From positions 1,054,001 through 1,118,000 of the forward strand of contig NC_018211.1 in the NCBI RefSeq assembly GCF_000219625.1: 64,000 nt of DNA, given 5' to 3'. The stretch is from Zymoseptoria tritici IPO323 (Eukaryota > Ascomycota > Dothideomycetes > Mycosphaerellales > Mycosphaerellaceae). Below the pieces are notes generated by a model. The model searched no databases, was not told the origin of the DNA, and saw nothing but the letters and a program-made list of their open reading frames with translations. A program made the translations under genes and the position numbers. Below are positions 19,424 to 29,090 of this stretch, in pieces. Position 1 is the stretch's first letter. The number at the start of each line of letters is the position of its first letter.

Positions 19424-20908
19424 ATGGCTCCAGAACAAGACAACCTGTATGCGGGCGTTCCCTTCGATGACTCTAGCGGCCAGATCAGATTATTGCACAT
19501 ACAGAGCGCTCAACAGGACTGCTTGGACGAAACGATACGTTGTGAACTTATGGTCTACAAACTGTCGGACGCTCGAAGAACATACACTGCCATTTCGTAA
19601 GTCGCGGGGTCTCAGAATAGCAGCTCCAGACTGAACCATGGCAGTTACACTTGGGGCGCTGAAGCTTCCACTAAAGATATCATCATCAATGGCGTTCGGC
19701 GTACCGTCCGCTGGAATTGCTGGTATGCTCTCCGCCAAATGCGTTGTGCCGACACGAACGTGCCATACTGGATCGATTCCATTTGCATCGACCAGACTAG
19801 CGACTCTGAGAAGGCAAACCAAGTCAGGCTCATGGGATTCATCTATTCGCAAGCGGATAGCGTGGCTGTCTCCTTGGGAGAGACCGGCGAGGACCAAGAT
19901 CTCTTTTCGGCCTCATCCACCAATGCCGAGTACAAATGGCAATACCAGCGTGCGATGGCAAAACTCGCCGATAGACCGTACATTGACAGACTTTGGGTCA
20001 CTCAAGAATGTATGCTGGCCCCGAAAGGCCGACTTACGGTCTTTGTGGGCGACGACTCTGTGGCATGGAAGACTTTGAGAGAGAGGATCGATTTAGCAGG
20101 CATTGCAATCGTGAACGGCAATCAACTTCTGAGAGGATACAACTTCGTCGTCGACGCAGACACTTGGAACACCCAAGGCTATACGCCGGACTTTGGGCAC
20201 GCCATTTCCAGATACAGTGAGCGGCTGTGTCACGATCCTCGCGACAAAGTTTTCGGGCTCCTGGGTCTAGTCGAACGTACAGAAACTGAGCATATCAGGG
20301 TGAATTACCAAGTCCCCCTTCTGGACCTCCTGCTTGACGTTGCTTCCATCCAACCCAACAATGATCCAGCTCGCTTTGCAGCTGTCGAACCCGGCGATTA
20401 TGCCAGAGCGGGAATTGACCCAGTACGCTGGAGCCTCGACCACCTTCCCACCACTTCTCTTCGAGACGAATTTGTGCCATTGTGTCATGAGTTTCGCTCG
20501 GACTTCGCTTTACTGTTCAAGTATCACTGTCTCGGTCCTAGCGGTACTCTCAATGACCGACTCAGGCTCCAGAAGACTTCTTGGGCATCGGGCTGTAAAT
20601 GCAAATCGCTCGGCGAATTGGTCGATGAATGGTCGAGTCTCTTGAATGCAGAAACCCGCGAGCGGTCCTCCCCAAGAGCTCCCTGCGAGCTCGTTTTCCT
20701 TGGTCAACTGCCTGTCTTCACGCGGTATCGTCGAAGAGACTTCAATGAGCCCATGGGGAGTTCCCGCCGAAACATGTTCTTGTTGGGAGACCCACATGTA
20801 CGAAATCTTGTGTTGAAGTTCTGCGCGACTGCGCACAAGCGCACGCACGAAAGCTACCCGTACCCGTTGTGGACACAGAAAGAAGTCGCAGAGGTGCTCA
20901 TGTCGTAA
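19424..20908 (+). CDS. HET-domain protein (heterokaryon incompatibility type)
   Basis: Exons 19424-19596 and 19645-20908 (48-bp intron, GTAAGT...GCAG) encode 478 residues. The splice joins TAIS to YTWG and so rebuilds the first HET motif, which confirms it. Further HET motifs are WIDSICIDQTSDSEKANQVRLMG and RLWVTQECMLA, followed by YSERLCHDPRDKVFGLLGL, which is typical of the region just after the domain. HET proteins trigger cell death on fusion of incompatible strains or act in related immune-like responses. Most genomic copies have no assigned partner. No NACHT, ankyrin or WD repeats are attached, so this is the short HET-only form. The C-terminal 200 residues are unassigned. Confidence 0.92.
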
Positions 20909-21286
20909 GCGTTGAGATTCCCGTCTGCTCTTTGCCTTACGGCATTCCTGTGAACCCATGAACAGCCACAGATTAGAGACAATCAACGAAGTTGGGCATG
21001 CCTTCTGACGGCTCTCATTGGTCGATTCGATCATTACGTTGAGTGTGTAGTCTGAGCAGGAGAACAGACGTAACCCAGAGTCGTCCGACCACAATCAGGC
21101 CTGCCTTTCGCTATGAACTGCACATCACGCATGCGAGAAGTGGCCGAAGGCGACGGTGGATGGTAAGTGGGAATTCGCCTGGAAGGACTCCACTCTGTCG
21201 CATATGATGCTTCGTCGCTGGATGGCTCAAGTCGATGTCGAATGCCCCAGTCGCCGGTGCTCAACTCTCTCCTGATCCAGAACATT
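20909..21286. other. Convergent intergenic region, nothing recognised
   Basis: A 378-bp gap between the ends of the HET gene and PBN1. It should hold both terminators. No gene or repeat is supported. Confidence 0.45.
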
Positions 21287-22979
21287 TCATTCCGTCTTCT
21301 TACGTGCAGCAGCTGTAACCTGTGCCGGCGCTTTAGACCACAGCAGCTGCAGCATCACCCACCCAAAGCCCAGCAGAACAGCGACTGCAGTACCAAAAGG
21401 TACCCACCCAGTCTGATCCGCGTTCAAAGCCGGGACCGTGAGCCTCTCCACAAGGTCCTTGCCCGCAGGCGGTATATGGTAGAACATCGTCTTGGGCCCA
21501 AACAGCCCGTCGTATCCCAAATTGACTCTGTCGAATGGATTGGTAGCCATCTTGAGACCTTCTTCAGCCTCGCAGGCCCAGAAAATGACAGGCCAGGGGA
21601 CGTGTACTTGCGACCCATTCAATCCGGTGGAGGTGGAGTTGATGTAGCGTAGATGTGTTGGGACTGTCACGATCCAGTCATTCTTAGATGGAGCAGTATC
21701 AGTCACTTTAGTATGGGCCAGTTCCAGCAAAGCGGACGAGCCCCAGCGCCTGATGACCCAGTCTGGTGCCTCGAGATCTTGTTCACCATCAAGACTCCGC
21801 AGAGATACCAGATTCTGCGAGTCAAGAAACAAAGAGTCTGAAAGCTGGTATCGATCGATGAAGAGGTATGACGGAAGTGTCCAATACGCGTGGAGAGCAC
21901 AACTGTCCTTTGGCGGACTGAGCTCGCGCGATGAGAAAGTAATTTCGAGTTTCGGATGTAGTCCTGTGGGCTGCTGGAATTTGGCGGAGAAAGTGGTATC
22001 GTCGCCTGAGGGAAGAGGATGATGTCTCGCGGGGAAGGAGAATAATGTCGCGCCTCAGAAAAGTCAGTGTGATGTCTGAGATCAGCTTTGAGTTACTCAC
22101 TTGGATGATCATCTTCGCCCACAACCGTGAGATATCCTCCGAGCGAGATCTCCTCGGGCTCATCAGCCTTTTCTAGAGCCAGAACGCCAACCTCGAGACG
22201 ATCTTCGGCGGTAATCTTCCGAAGCCCTGTCTGTCCATCAACACTCGCAAGGTTAGTTGTAGACTGTTCCCACATGACGACGACATTCAAGGCGTGGCTG
22301 ATCGCATCAAAGTCGTAGTCAACGTATGCTGCACTCTTTGTTCTGTGGAGCCCTTCACACAATGGCTGCATGGTCTTTACAGATGCTGCGACCGGACAGA
22401 GCTTCTTCGCCAACTCGGTCGATATCTGAGATATATCGCTGGACGCATGGTAGAACTGGTAGGTCGATGCACTCGCAAATCGCTCTGATAGAATTGAAGG
22501 CTTGGTAAAGGAGTTCAGGGAGGCGTCACATTTGGCGTCGCCTTGGAGCAAGAGTTTCAGGTAAGAGCATAGCTTCGACCTGGAGTACATCAGGACTCAA
22601 CACTTGTAGAAGGAAGATACATCAAGGCCACCTACTCGGCTCCAGATGTCCGGGGAGTGAAGAAGATATGAAGTCCAGAGGGCAGTCTTGATACTGCCGG
22701 TGAGCTGACGTTGTAGTTTTGTGATGAGACAAGGCGGATATGAAGCTCATGAAAGTCATCTAAGAACAGTTGGAGCTGCAATGTAATCAGTACTTAGACG
22801 TGTTATTTGTGTGTTCCGAACCCTACTTCTTGTGGGAGGTCCGAAAGCCCAATTGTGATACGTCTCTCTTCGGCGGCGTCGCTTGACTTTGCGTAGATGA
22901 GGGCATCATCAGCAAGCTCTATGTCAGCTGGATCGACGCCAGTTCCTGCCGGAAGAAGGTAAGTGACTCGTTGTCGCAT
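21287..22979 (-). CDS. PBN1: PBN1/PIG-X subunit of the GPI mannosyltransferase I complex
   Basis: Four exons on the minus strand, 22979-22827, 22775-22636, 22579-22101 and 22053-21287, encode 512 residues. Introns are 51, 56 and 47 bp. Pbn1 partners Gpi14 in adding the first mannose to GPI precursors in the ER lumen. The N-terminus (MRQRVTYLLP and LSDLPQE/LQLFLDDFHELHIR) and the exon junctions match fungal Pbn1. The C-terminal block VPWPVIFWACEAEEG ... NPFDRVNLGYDGLFGPKTMFYH is the strongest signature. One transmembrane helix follows near the end (GTAVAVLLGFGWVMLQLLW) with a short basic tail, giving a type I luminal protein. All four exons are needed to obtain the full domain. Confidence 0.93.
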
Positions 22980-23378
22980 GTTTGATGTTGAGGTTGTAGA
23001 CAATATGCGATGGTCACTTTGGGCGACGAAACGCGCTGTGATGCAACATGTGGTGTCGTACTACAATATACACGCATTTCTTGCCGCCCAGGAGAGAGGT
23101 TGCGAGCCTTGTGGCCTCTCATTTGATATGCCGAAGACATTCTGTTCATACATTCGATAGTATGTGCTTGGAGCCTTGCTTGAATTCGACATCAATTGTC
23201 CTCGCTGTTCGCTGTCTACCCAGGCTAGGAACCCTTTGCAACCAAAACACGCTGTTACAACTCCAACCTGTAGTCATTCCATCTGGCTCTTCTATGGCGA
23301 CCAGCCTCGATCTCACCGTCCTCGCGCCCCTCGATGTTATTATGGGATGACAGCAGCTACGGATGCAGTCGCTTCAAT
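22980..23378. promoter_or_regulatory. Intergenic region upstream of PBN1
   Basis: A 399-bp gap between two minus-strand genes: the PBN1 promoter and the 3' flank of the LDAF1-like gene. Nothing specific was seen. Confidence 0.45.
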
Positions 23379-24306
23379 TCATCCCAACTTCAACCCACTC
23401 AGACTGCTCAACCCGCCTTTGGTCGTGTTCACTGCACCCTCGACGTTAGCTTGACCTCCCGAAGTAGCTTGCCTCGGTTTCGTTGCAATGGCACCCACGT
23501 GTTGATTGGCTCCGGATTTCGCGTTAGAGCCTGTTGTCGTTGCTGTCGAGTTATCGCCTTTGTCACCAGCAGGCTTCGTAAAGCGATCATTGTATCCCTC
23601 GATACCCTTCTTCGCATTCTGGCCTCTCGCGTCCTCCATGAATCCAGTCAATCTCCCACCCGTCAGAGAATTGAGCTTGTCGCCAATGGCATTGCCTTCG
23701 CTGGCTTGTCCATTCTCACTGCCACGAGAGTCGCCATTCGCCCATCGGAGGATGTAGTAGCCTCCTAGGCCCCACAGGAACAGGAATGTCGCAGCAAATG
23801 TCGTGAACATGATGGTAGGTAGCACGATGAGGAGCGCCACGCCAACACAAAATAATGTGAAGAGCACCGCGCCAAGCAAAGCGAGAATCAAGGCAACGAC
23901 GAGAGCAAAGATGAAGACTGATACGCTGAATAGGACGAACAAGCCGAGAGGAACGCCTGTAAGAAGAAGGTTCATGCCGAGGAATGCCTGATACAGAGAG
24001 CATGGTCAGCCATTTGCAGAGCGATCTCGAGTCATGGTAGGAGATCCCTACGGAGAGCTTGGGGTTGGCCAGCATGAAAGATTGCAGCTGGGCGAGGAAG
24101 GCCGCTCGCTTCTCCGGAGGGAAGATTCGATCGACCAGAGCTTGTCCTTTGGCTGCCACAGTCGATGCCATGGAGTTGATGGAACTCAGGAGCCCATTTG
24201 TACCGCTCTGAATCTTCTCTTGCACGCCGCTGATCGGTGTTCCCTTCGTAGCGCTCTTTGCCTGATCTTGCACGCCTGAAGACGCATTCTTGAGCTGGTC
24301 CGCCAT
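23379..24306 (-). CDS. Promethin/LDAF1-like lipid-droplet assembly protein
   Basis: Exons 24306-24052 and 23987-23379 (64-bp intron, GTAGGG...TCAG) encode 287 residues. The splice joins FMLANPKLS to AFLGMNLLLTG. The centre is a very long hydrophobic region (about residues 88-165) with GVPLGLFVLFSVSVFIFALVV and a second half ending LFLWGLGGYYILRW. This double hairpin is typical of the promethin family, whose members work with seipin at sites of lipid-droplet formation in the ER. The N-terminal 80 residues are a polar helix, and the C-terminus is Gly/Ser/Thr-rich and disordered. Without the intron the hydrophobic core would be broken. The yeast Ldo16/45 proteins are related by family, not by close identity. 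Confidence 0.85.
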
Positions 24307-24798
24307 GGTGGGTGATGGAGCACGAGCGGGAGAACGTGATGTCTCGCGGATGATATCGACTCGATTTGGATGGGTCCCTGGCCGGACTTCGAGCTTTCTT
24401 GGTGTACTGCGATCTCTACCAGAGGAAGTGGTAGGGGGAGACGTGGTGATGAGGCCCGCGGGCAGGTCGGATGCAATGAGGAATGGAGAACACTTATGTC
24501 AAGTTTGAGGAGGAACTGAATCATTCAACGCCACCATCGAGCAGGATTTCTTGCCATTGTGATGGGAAACTAGGAGCGTTCTCCGTCGAGGTCGCACGCA
24601 CGTTACTGCCATGTTTTTGAGTGGAGAGCTCGCGGTTCAATGTGACGTGCTCTTTCCATGGATTCGGCGGGCCGCTCAAAAGTTTAGCGGACCACGCTAC
24701 GCACTTCCCCAATCGAGCTTCAAACTTTTTTACATGTGATCTCGACCTTTGCGACAACGACAATACTGAAAGAGACGGAACTCGGAAGACACGAGGAA
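24307..24798. promoter_or_regulatory. Divergent promoter between the LDAF1-like gene and RPA49
   Basis: A 492-bp gap. A run of T at 24725-24730 lies just upstream of the RPA49 start. No TATA box or known element was recognised. Confidence 0.45.
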
Positions 24799-26121
24799 AT
24801 GAACATGGCGGAAAAGGAGAACAAGAAGCGAAAGAGACAGTCGAATGGCGTGGACACACCCAGCAAGAAGGTCGCCGTGGACGGAACCATTTCGGTATCA
24901 TACAATGACGAGAATGGCATACATCCAGTGCTGCTCTCAGCGCCTGGTGTGAACGCGCCAAAGGTTCCGTTCAAGGCATACACGAAGCCTGTATCAGCGA
25001 AGCATGCCGGCAAAGATGTAACACCCAAAACCCACGAAGTCCTTCTCCAATCCTCCAAGCATCCTCGACTCGACTACACCGCAGCTCCTAGCTCTCTCGA
25101 CCAACATCTCTCCCACTACATTGCGGTATTCGATCCAGAAGCGAAGAAGCTGGAAGTGACTCCGGCGTATCACCTCAATCTCCGCAGTGCATTACGATCC
25201 GAAGCCATTGAGGAAGACCAGGACAAACTCAGCTACGCTCGCCAACGTGAAGAACTAGGAAGGGAATTTGGTACAAAGAAGGCGAAGAAGGCTATCGCTT
25301 CAAAGACGGAGAACGCCATCACAAATCCAAACGACACGAAAGGCAAGGGCAAAGTCACGGATGTACAATCCGCCATTCTGGACAACGTTGCAGATGCTAC
25401 CATTGGCAGCACCACGCAAAAGAATGAGCAAGATGCAGATGCCCTGCTCGCGTCGAAACCCATACCCAAGCCAAATCTCGCCGCTTCAAGCGTAGAAGAA
25501 GTGTACCCCTTGAAGACTCTCATACCGGCGAACGACCTCCGTCTCGTACCCATTAAAGACTGGCAAGACAAAGGCCGAGCAAGCGAAGCCGTCGAATTCA
25601 GGCACCGCGTCCCTGCATCCAAACTCCAACCACTTCTCAAACTTGGCGACACATCCAAGCTGTCCGCTCTCCGCTACCTCACCCTCCTGCTCGAGTTCCA
25701 CGATGCATGCACATCCGGTGGACGAGAATCTGCGAAGAAAGTGCCCAAGCGAGACACCCTCGCGAAGAAGCTCGAAGCCTGGTCACCTGCCTTGGTCGAC
25801 TCAGTACGGAAGCGATTCACCAATGATTCAGGAAACGAGATTGCGAAGTGGCATCTTGACAAGCTGTACACGCACATCTGCGCGCTGAGTTTGTACATTG
25901 ACGACTGGGTGACGGACACGAGCCTGCTAAAGGATGACTTGAAGCTGGAGACGAAGGCTATCTCGCAGTACTTCTTGGAGCTGGGTTGCAAGGTTGCGGC
26001 TCCGACAGAGGCAGAGAGGACCAGGTTGAATATGGGCAAGGCGCAGGCAAAGGTCACGAGGATGGCGAAGTTGAAGTTGCCGCTGGAGTTCCCGAAGCCC
26101 AGGGTAGGGCGGAGGTCGTAG
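24799..26121 (+). CDS. RPA49: RNA polymerase I subunit A49 (RPA49)
   Basis: A single-exon gene of 440 residues from the ATG at 24799; the ATG at 24805 is an equal candidate. A49 with A34.5 forms a TFIIF/TFIIE-like module of Pol I in the nucleolus that stimulates initiation and transcript cleavage. The N-terminal part has the dimerisation-domain pattern (HYIAVFDPEAKKLEVTPAYHL, preceded by HEVLLQSS). A Lys-rich linker follows (GTKKAKKAIASK). The C-terminal tandem winged-helix region starts near VYPLKTLIPANDL and includes KLSALRYLTLLLEFHDAC and WHLDKLYTHICALSLYIDDW. The length is close to the 415 residues of yeast A49. It is convergent with the KIN17 gene. Confidence 0.9.
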   Translation: MNMAEKENKKRKRQSNGVDTPSKKVAVDGTISVSYNDENGIHPVLLSAPGVNAPKVPFKAYTKPVSAKHAGKDVTPKTHEVLLQSSKHPRLDYTAAPSSLDQHLSHYIAVFDPEAKKLEVTPAYHLNLRSALRSEAIEEDQDKLSYARQREELGREFGTKKAKKAIASKTENAITNPNDTKGKGKVTDVQSAILDNVADATIGSTTQKNEQDADALLASKPIPKPNLAASSVEEVYPLKTLIPANDLRLVPIKDWQDKGRASEAVEFRHRVPASKLQPLLKLGDTSKLSALRYLTLLLEFHDACTSGGRESAKKVPKRDTLAKKLEAWSPALVDSVRKRFTNDSGNEIAKWHLDKLYTHICALSLYIDDWVTDTSLLKDDLKLETKAISQYFLELGCKVAAPTEAERTRLNMGKAQAKVTRMAKLKLPLEFPKPRVGRRS

Positions 26122-26436
26122 ATGACGATGAGGGTAGGAGATGTGGAAGAGCGGGGCGATATCGTCCGCAACTGGCGAGACAGAAATTCGGCGAGAACAA
26201 TGAAACGAATGGGACTGCACTCTGTTGTGGTGCTTGCGACAACGTCTGAAGAACTTGATCATCTGGCAATTTGTATGCCATAGCCTGTGACTAGATTACC
26301 TCGTGAGGGTGTTCATTTCGATTCGTCGTGGAAGTCGCTCTGCCCTTTCAGCATGCCTGTGATATCAACCAATCATGATCCCCAACGCCATCGCTAAATT
26401 CAAGGTCCCAGTCATGTCAAACCCACTACCCACTCC
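26122..26436. other. Convergent intergenic region, nothing recognised
   Basis: A 315-bp gap between the ends of RPA49 and the KIN17-like gene. It probably contains both polyadenylation regions; no gene is supported. Confidence 0.4.
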
Positions 26437-27501
26437 CTAGCCCAGTCTCTGCCTCTTCCCACCACCATGCCCACGCTCGTCAGCCAGTCGTTTCCGCTCA
26501 AGATCCTCCTTCATGATTCGCTCGAGGTTACTCATCTTCTTTTCCGGCTCCGGCGCAAAGACTTCCTTCTTCTTCGCGAAGGGGTTCTTCTTCGCGAGTG
26601 GGTTGATGGGCTTTCCTTTCTTCGCTAGTGAAAGTGATACCTTCGCTGGAGCTGCGGCGGCTGGCTCTGCCGCATCTGCTTTTGACTCCTCTTCTGCCTT
26701 CTCTGTCTTGTCTGCATTCTCTGACTGTTCGCTTGGCTTCTCGATTGGTGGTTCTGTCGACGAGAAAGTCTCGATCGCAACAGCAGCTCCTTCCACAGGC
26801 TCTTCCGTTTGTGCGGTCGTCTTTGCGGATACCTTCGCCTTCAAGCTCAACGAAACTTTGATCGGCTCCAGCGGCGCAGCAGGTTGTCCAGGCGTCTCCT
26901 CTGGTGACTCCTTGGCTGGATCCGGCCTCAGCGCTGCCAACCTCGCCGCCTCCGCCTCCTTCGCCCTCTTGATCTGCTGCGCCAATAGTCGACTCTCCAC
27001 ATCCTCGTCCCCCTTCATCAACCTCTCCTTCTTCATGATATCCTCCCTCCTCCGAATCGCCTCAGCACTATCATCAATCCACTGAATCTCCAACCCCTTA
27101 TCCCCCTCCTCGACCCTACAAATCCCCTCCCGTCCCAAATGCTTCGCAAACTCCGTCAAACTCGGCCACTTCGTCGAGTTCATATGGACATGCTCTTTAT
27201 CCCGGATATACTCCTGGTAAAAGTGATTCATGTGCACCTTTTTCTCTCCGTGCGCCGTCCGGAGGAGTTGTAGAAAGTCCCGCTGGAATTGCTTGCTGTA
27301 GTCGTTGATGAACTTCCGCGGATCTTCGCCGACTTGCAGCATGGCGCGGACGTGGCCTTCGGACATGGTGTGTTGTTTGAAGCCGTTCTCGTCGCGGCAT
27401 TGCTTTTCGCAGATTTGGCAGTACCAGCGGAGGCGCTGCAGGCCTTTGGCTTTCATTTTGTTGGCGACATATTTCGTGCTGCCGACTTCTGCTTTGCCCA
27501 T
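26437..27501 (-). CDS. KIN17-like zinc-finger and winged-helix protein
   Basis: A 354-residue product from the ATG at 27501 (MGKAEVGSTKY). The frame is open further upstream, but all family members begin at this sequence. A C2H2 zinc finger (CQICEKQCRDENGFKQHTMSEGH) is followed by the KIN17 winged-helix core: NDYSKQFQRDFLQLLRT, HMNHFYQEYIRDKEHVHMNSTKW and LTEFAKHLGREG. KIN17 is a conserved nuclear protein associated with DNA replication, repair and the spliceosome. The fungal form lacks the vertebrate C-terminal tandem SH3/KOW domains; instead a Lys/Glu-rich tail carries two SLSLKAK/SLSLAKK repeats. It is divergent from SARAF with 369 bp between them. Confidence 0.92.
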   Translation of the reverse strand: MGKAEVGSTKYVANKMKAKGLQRLRWYCQICEKQCRDENGFKQHTMSEGHVRAMLQVGEDPRKFINDYSKQFQRDFLQLLRTAHGEKKVHMNHFYQEYIRDKEHVHMNSTKWPSLTEFAKHLGREGICRVEEGDKGLEIQWIDDSAEAIRRREDIMKKERLMKGDEDVESRLLAQQIKRAKEAEAARLAALRPDPAKESPEETPGQPAAPLEPIKVSLSLKAKVSAKTTAQTEEPVEGAAVAIETFSSTEPPIEKPSEQSENADKTEKAEEESKADAAEPAAAAPAKVSLSLAKKGKPINPLAKKNPFAKKKEVFAPEPEKKMSNLERIMKEDLERKRLADERGHGGGKRQRLG

Positions 27502-27870
27502 GATGGCGGTGGTGATGGCTTCCCTGCGATCGCGCGATCGGTACACTGGTTGGCAGACGAAGGACTGAGTGAAGAAGTGCAAGACACGATGTTGATGTAG
27601 CAGAGTGAAAGCAGCGCATCGTGCTTCCGTGCCTTGGATCTCCATCTTCAACGCTGACTCAGCTGGCCTGGACTTCACGTCGCCACTTCCCGCATTCACA
27701 GCTTCTGGAACAATCAGGTTTTCGATCAAGCAGCCAGCTGTCCTTACAACAAGAAAATCAGCGCCACAACATCTATGTAGACGAAAAGACAAACTTCCAA
27801 CGTCCTCCGCGACGAACATCCGAATAAACCCAACCCATCCCCCAAATCGCGCACCACAATCCTCACAACC
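27502..27870. promoter_or_regulatory. Divergent promoter between the KIN17-like gene and SARAF
   Basis: A 369-bp gap. The last 60 bp before the SARAF ATG are C-rich leader sequence. No named element was seen. Confidence 0.45.
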
Positions 27871-28923
27871 ATGCGCCTCCCCTTCCTCCTCCTCACCACC
27901 ACCCTCCTCACAACCCCTTCAGTCCTCGCCCTCGGGGGCTCCTCCAAAATCCTCCTCTCCAAAGTAAAATCCCTAACCCTCCGCTCCTCCGCCCTGACAA
28001 CCTCCCGCCGCGTCCCCCCCGTCCCCCAACTCACCTGCGTAGGCGGCAACGCGCAAGGTCTCTACGATGTAGACGTCATGTCCTGCAAGAACAACGGCCA
28101 AGGCTACGACTCGGAAGACATCCACTGGGTATGTCAGGCCAGCTTACCTCCCGAATTCAAACTCGGAGCGACGGACGTGGTGTGTGAGGGGTATGATTCC
28201 GCGGAAGATCCGTGGGTGTTGAAGGGGAGTTGTGCGGTGGAGTATCGGCTTGTTTTGACGCCGCTGGGAGGCATGAAGTCACCCTTTGCTCACTCACGAT
28301 GTCTACACCTGCTAACGTGGAGTACAGAAGAAAAATATAAATCCCACCTCGGTTCCTCCTGGCGAAGTCCCTCTTCTTCCTACCACTCCCCCTCCTCCTC
28401 CTCCGGCGGCCTATCCGACTCCATCTCGACCTTCATCTTCTGGCTCTTCTTCCTCGGAGTAGCCGGCTTTATCATCTACAGCGTCTGCGTCAATCCCAAC
28501 AACCCCAATCGCCGCGGAGGACGTTTCGGCAACCGCAACAACTGGGGTGGATGGGGAGGCGGTGGCGGAGGTGGAGGACCAGACGACGGAACCGACGATC
28601 CTCCTCCACCGTACACGCCGCGTGGACCGAAAGTCAGGTTTAGTCCATATGGTTCGTCTTCTGCGGGCGGCGCGAATTCTGGACCGGGGTTTTGGACGGG
28701 TACGATGGCGGGTGCGGCGGCGGGATATGGAGCCGCGGCGTGGAACGCGAGGCGGAATCAACAGCAGCAACAGCAAGCGGGTCCGTCGAGTTGGTTTGGA
28801 GGAGGTGGGAATGCTGGTGGTCAAGGCTACGGCGTGGCGGGACCGTCAAATTATGCGTCGGCACCGGCGCCGAGTAGTAGTCGGCATGAGTCTACTGGCT
28901 TTGGTGGGACGAGAAGACGATGA
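27871..28923 (+). CDS. SARAF-like regulator of store-operated calcium entry
   Basis: An open frame of 350 residues. SARAF (TMEM66) is an ER membrane protein that damps store-operated calcium entry in animals; fungi carry homologues of less clear role. A signal peptide (about residues 1-20) precedes the luminal domain with VPQLTCVGGNA, VMSCKNNGQGYDSEDIHWVC and GYDSAEDPWVLKGSCAVEYRL, the family signature with its cysteines. One transmembrane helix follows (ISTFIFWLFFLGVAGFIIYSV), then a Gly-rich cytoplasmic tail with PPPPYTPRG and poly-Gln. Residues after LTPLG look unlike homologues and may be a retained 57-bp GC-AG intron (28271-28327, branch GCTAAC); its removal would leave 331 residues in frame. 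Confidence 0.88.
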   Translation: MRLPFLLLTTTLLTTPSVLALGGSSKILLSKVKSLTLRSSALTTSRRVPPVPQLTCVGGNAQGLYDVDVMSCKNNGQGYDSEDIHWVCQASLPPEFKLGATDVVCEGYDSAEDPWVLKGSCAVEYRLVLTPLGGMKSPFAHSRCLHLLTWSTEEKYKSHLGSSWRSPSSSYHSPSSSSGGLSDSISTFIFWLFFLGVAGFIIYSVCVNPNNPNRRGGRFGNRNNWGGWGGGGGGGGPDDGTDDPPPPYTPRGPKVRFSPYGSSSAGGANSGPGFWTGTMAGAAAGYGAAAWNARRNQQQQQQAGPSSWFGGGGNAGGQGYGVAGPSNYASAPAPSSSRHESTGFGGTRRR

Positions 28924-29090
28924 GATGTGAGATGACGATTGGAAAAGCGAAAACAGCAAGCTTGAAGACGACCTAATCTCTACCTGCTAAATGCTACGCT
29001 CTTTCATGCTTGAACAGTAAAATCGTGCTCATGTCCATCATTGTTTCCTCATTCATCTCTTTTAACTTTCACGCTGCAAACCCTGCCTCC

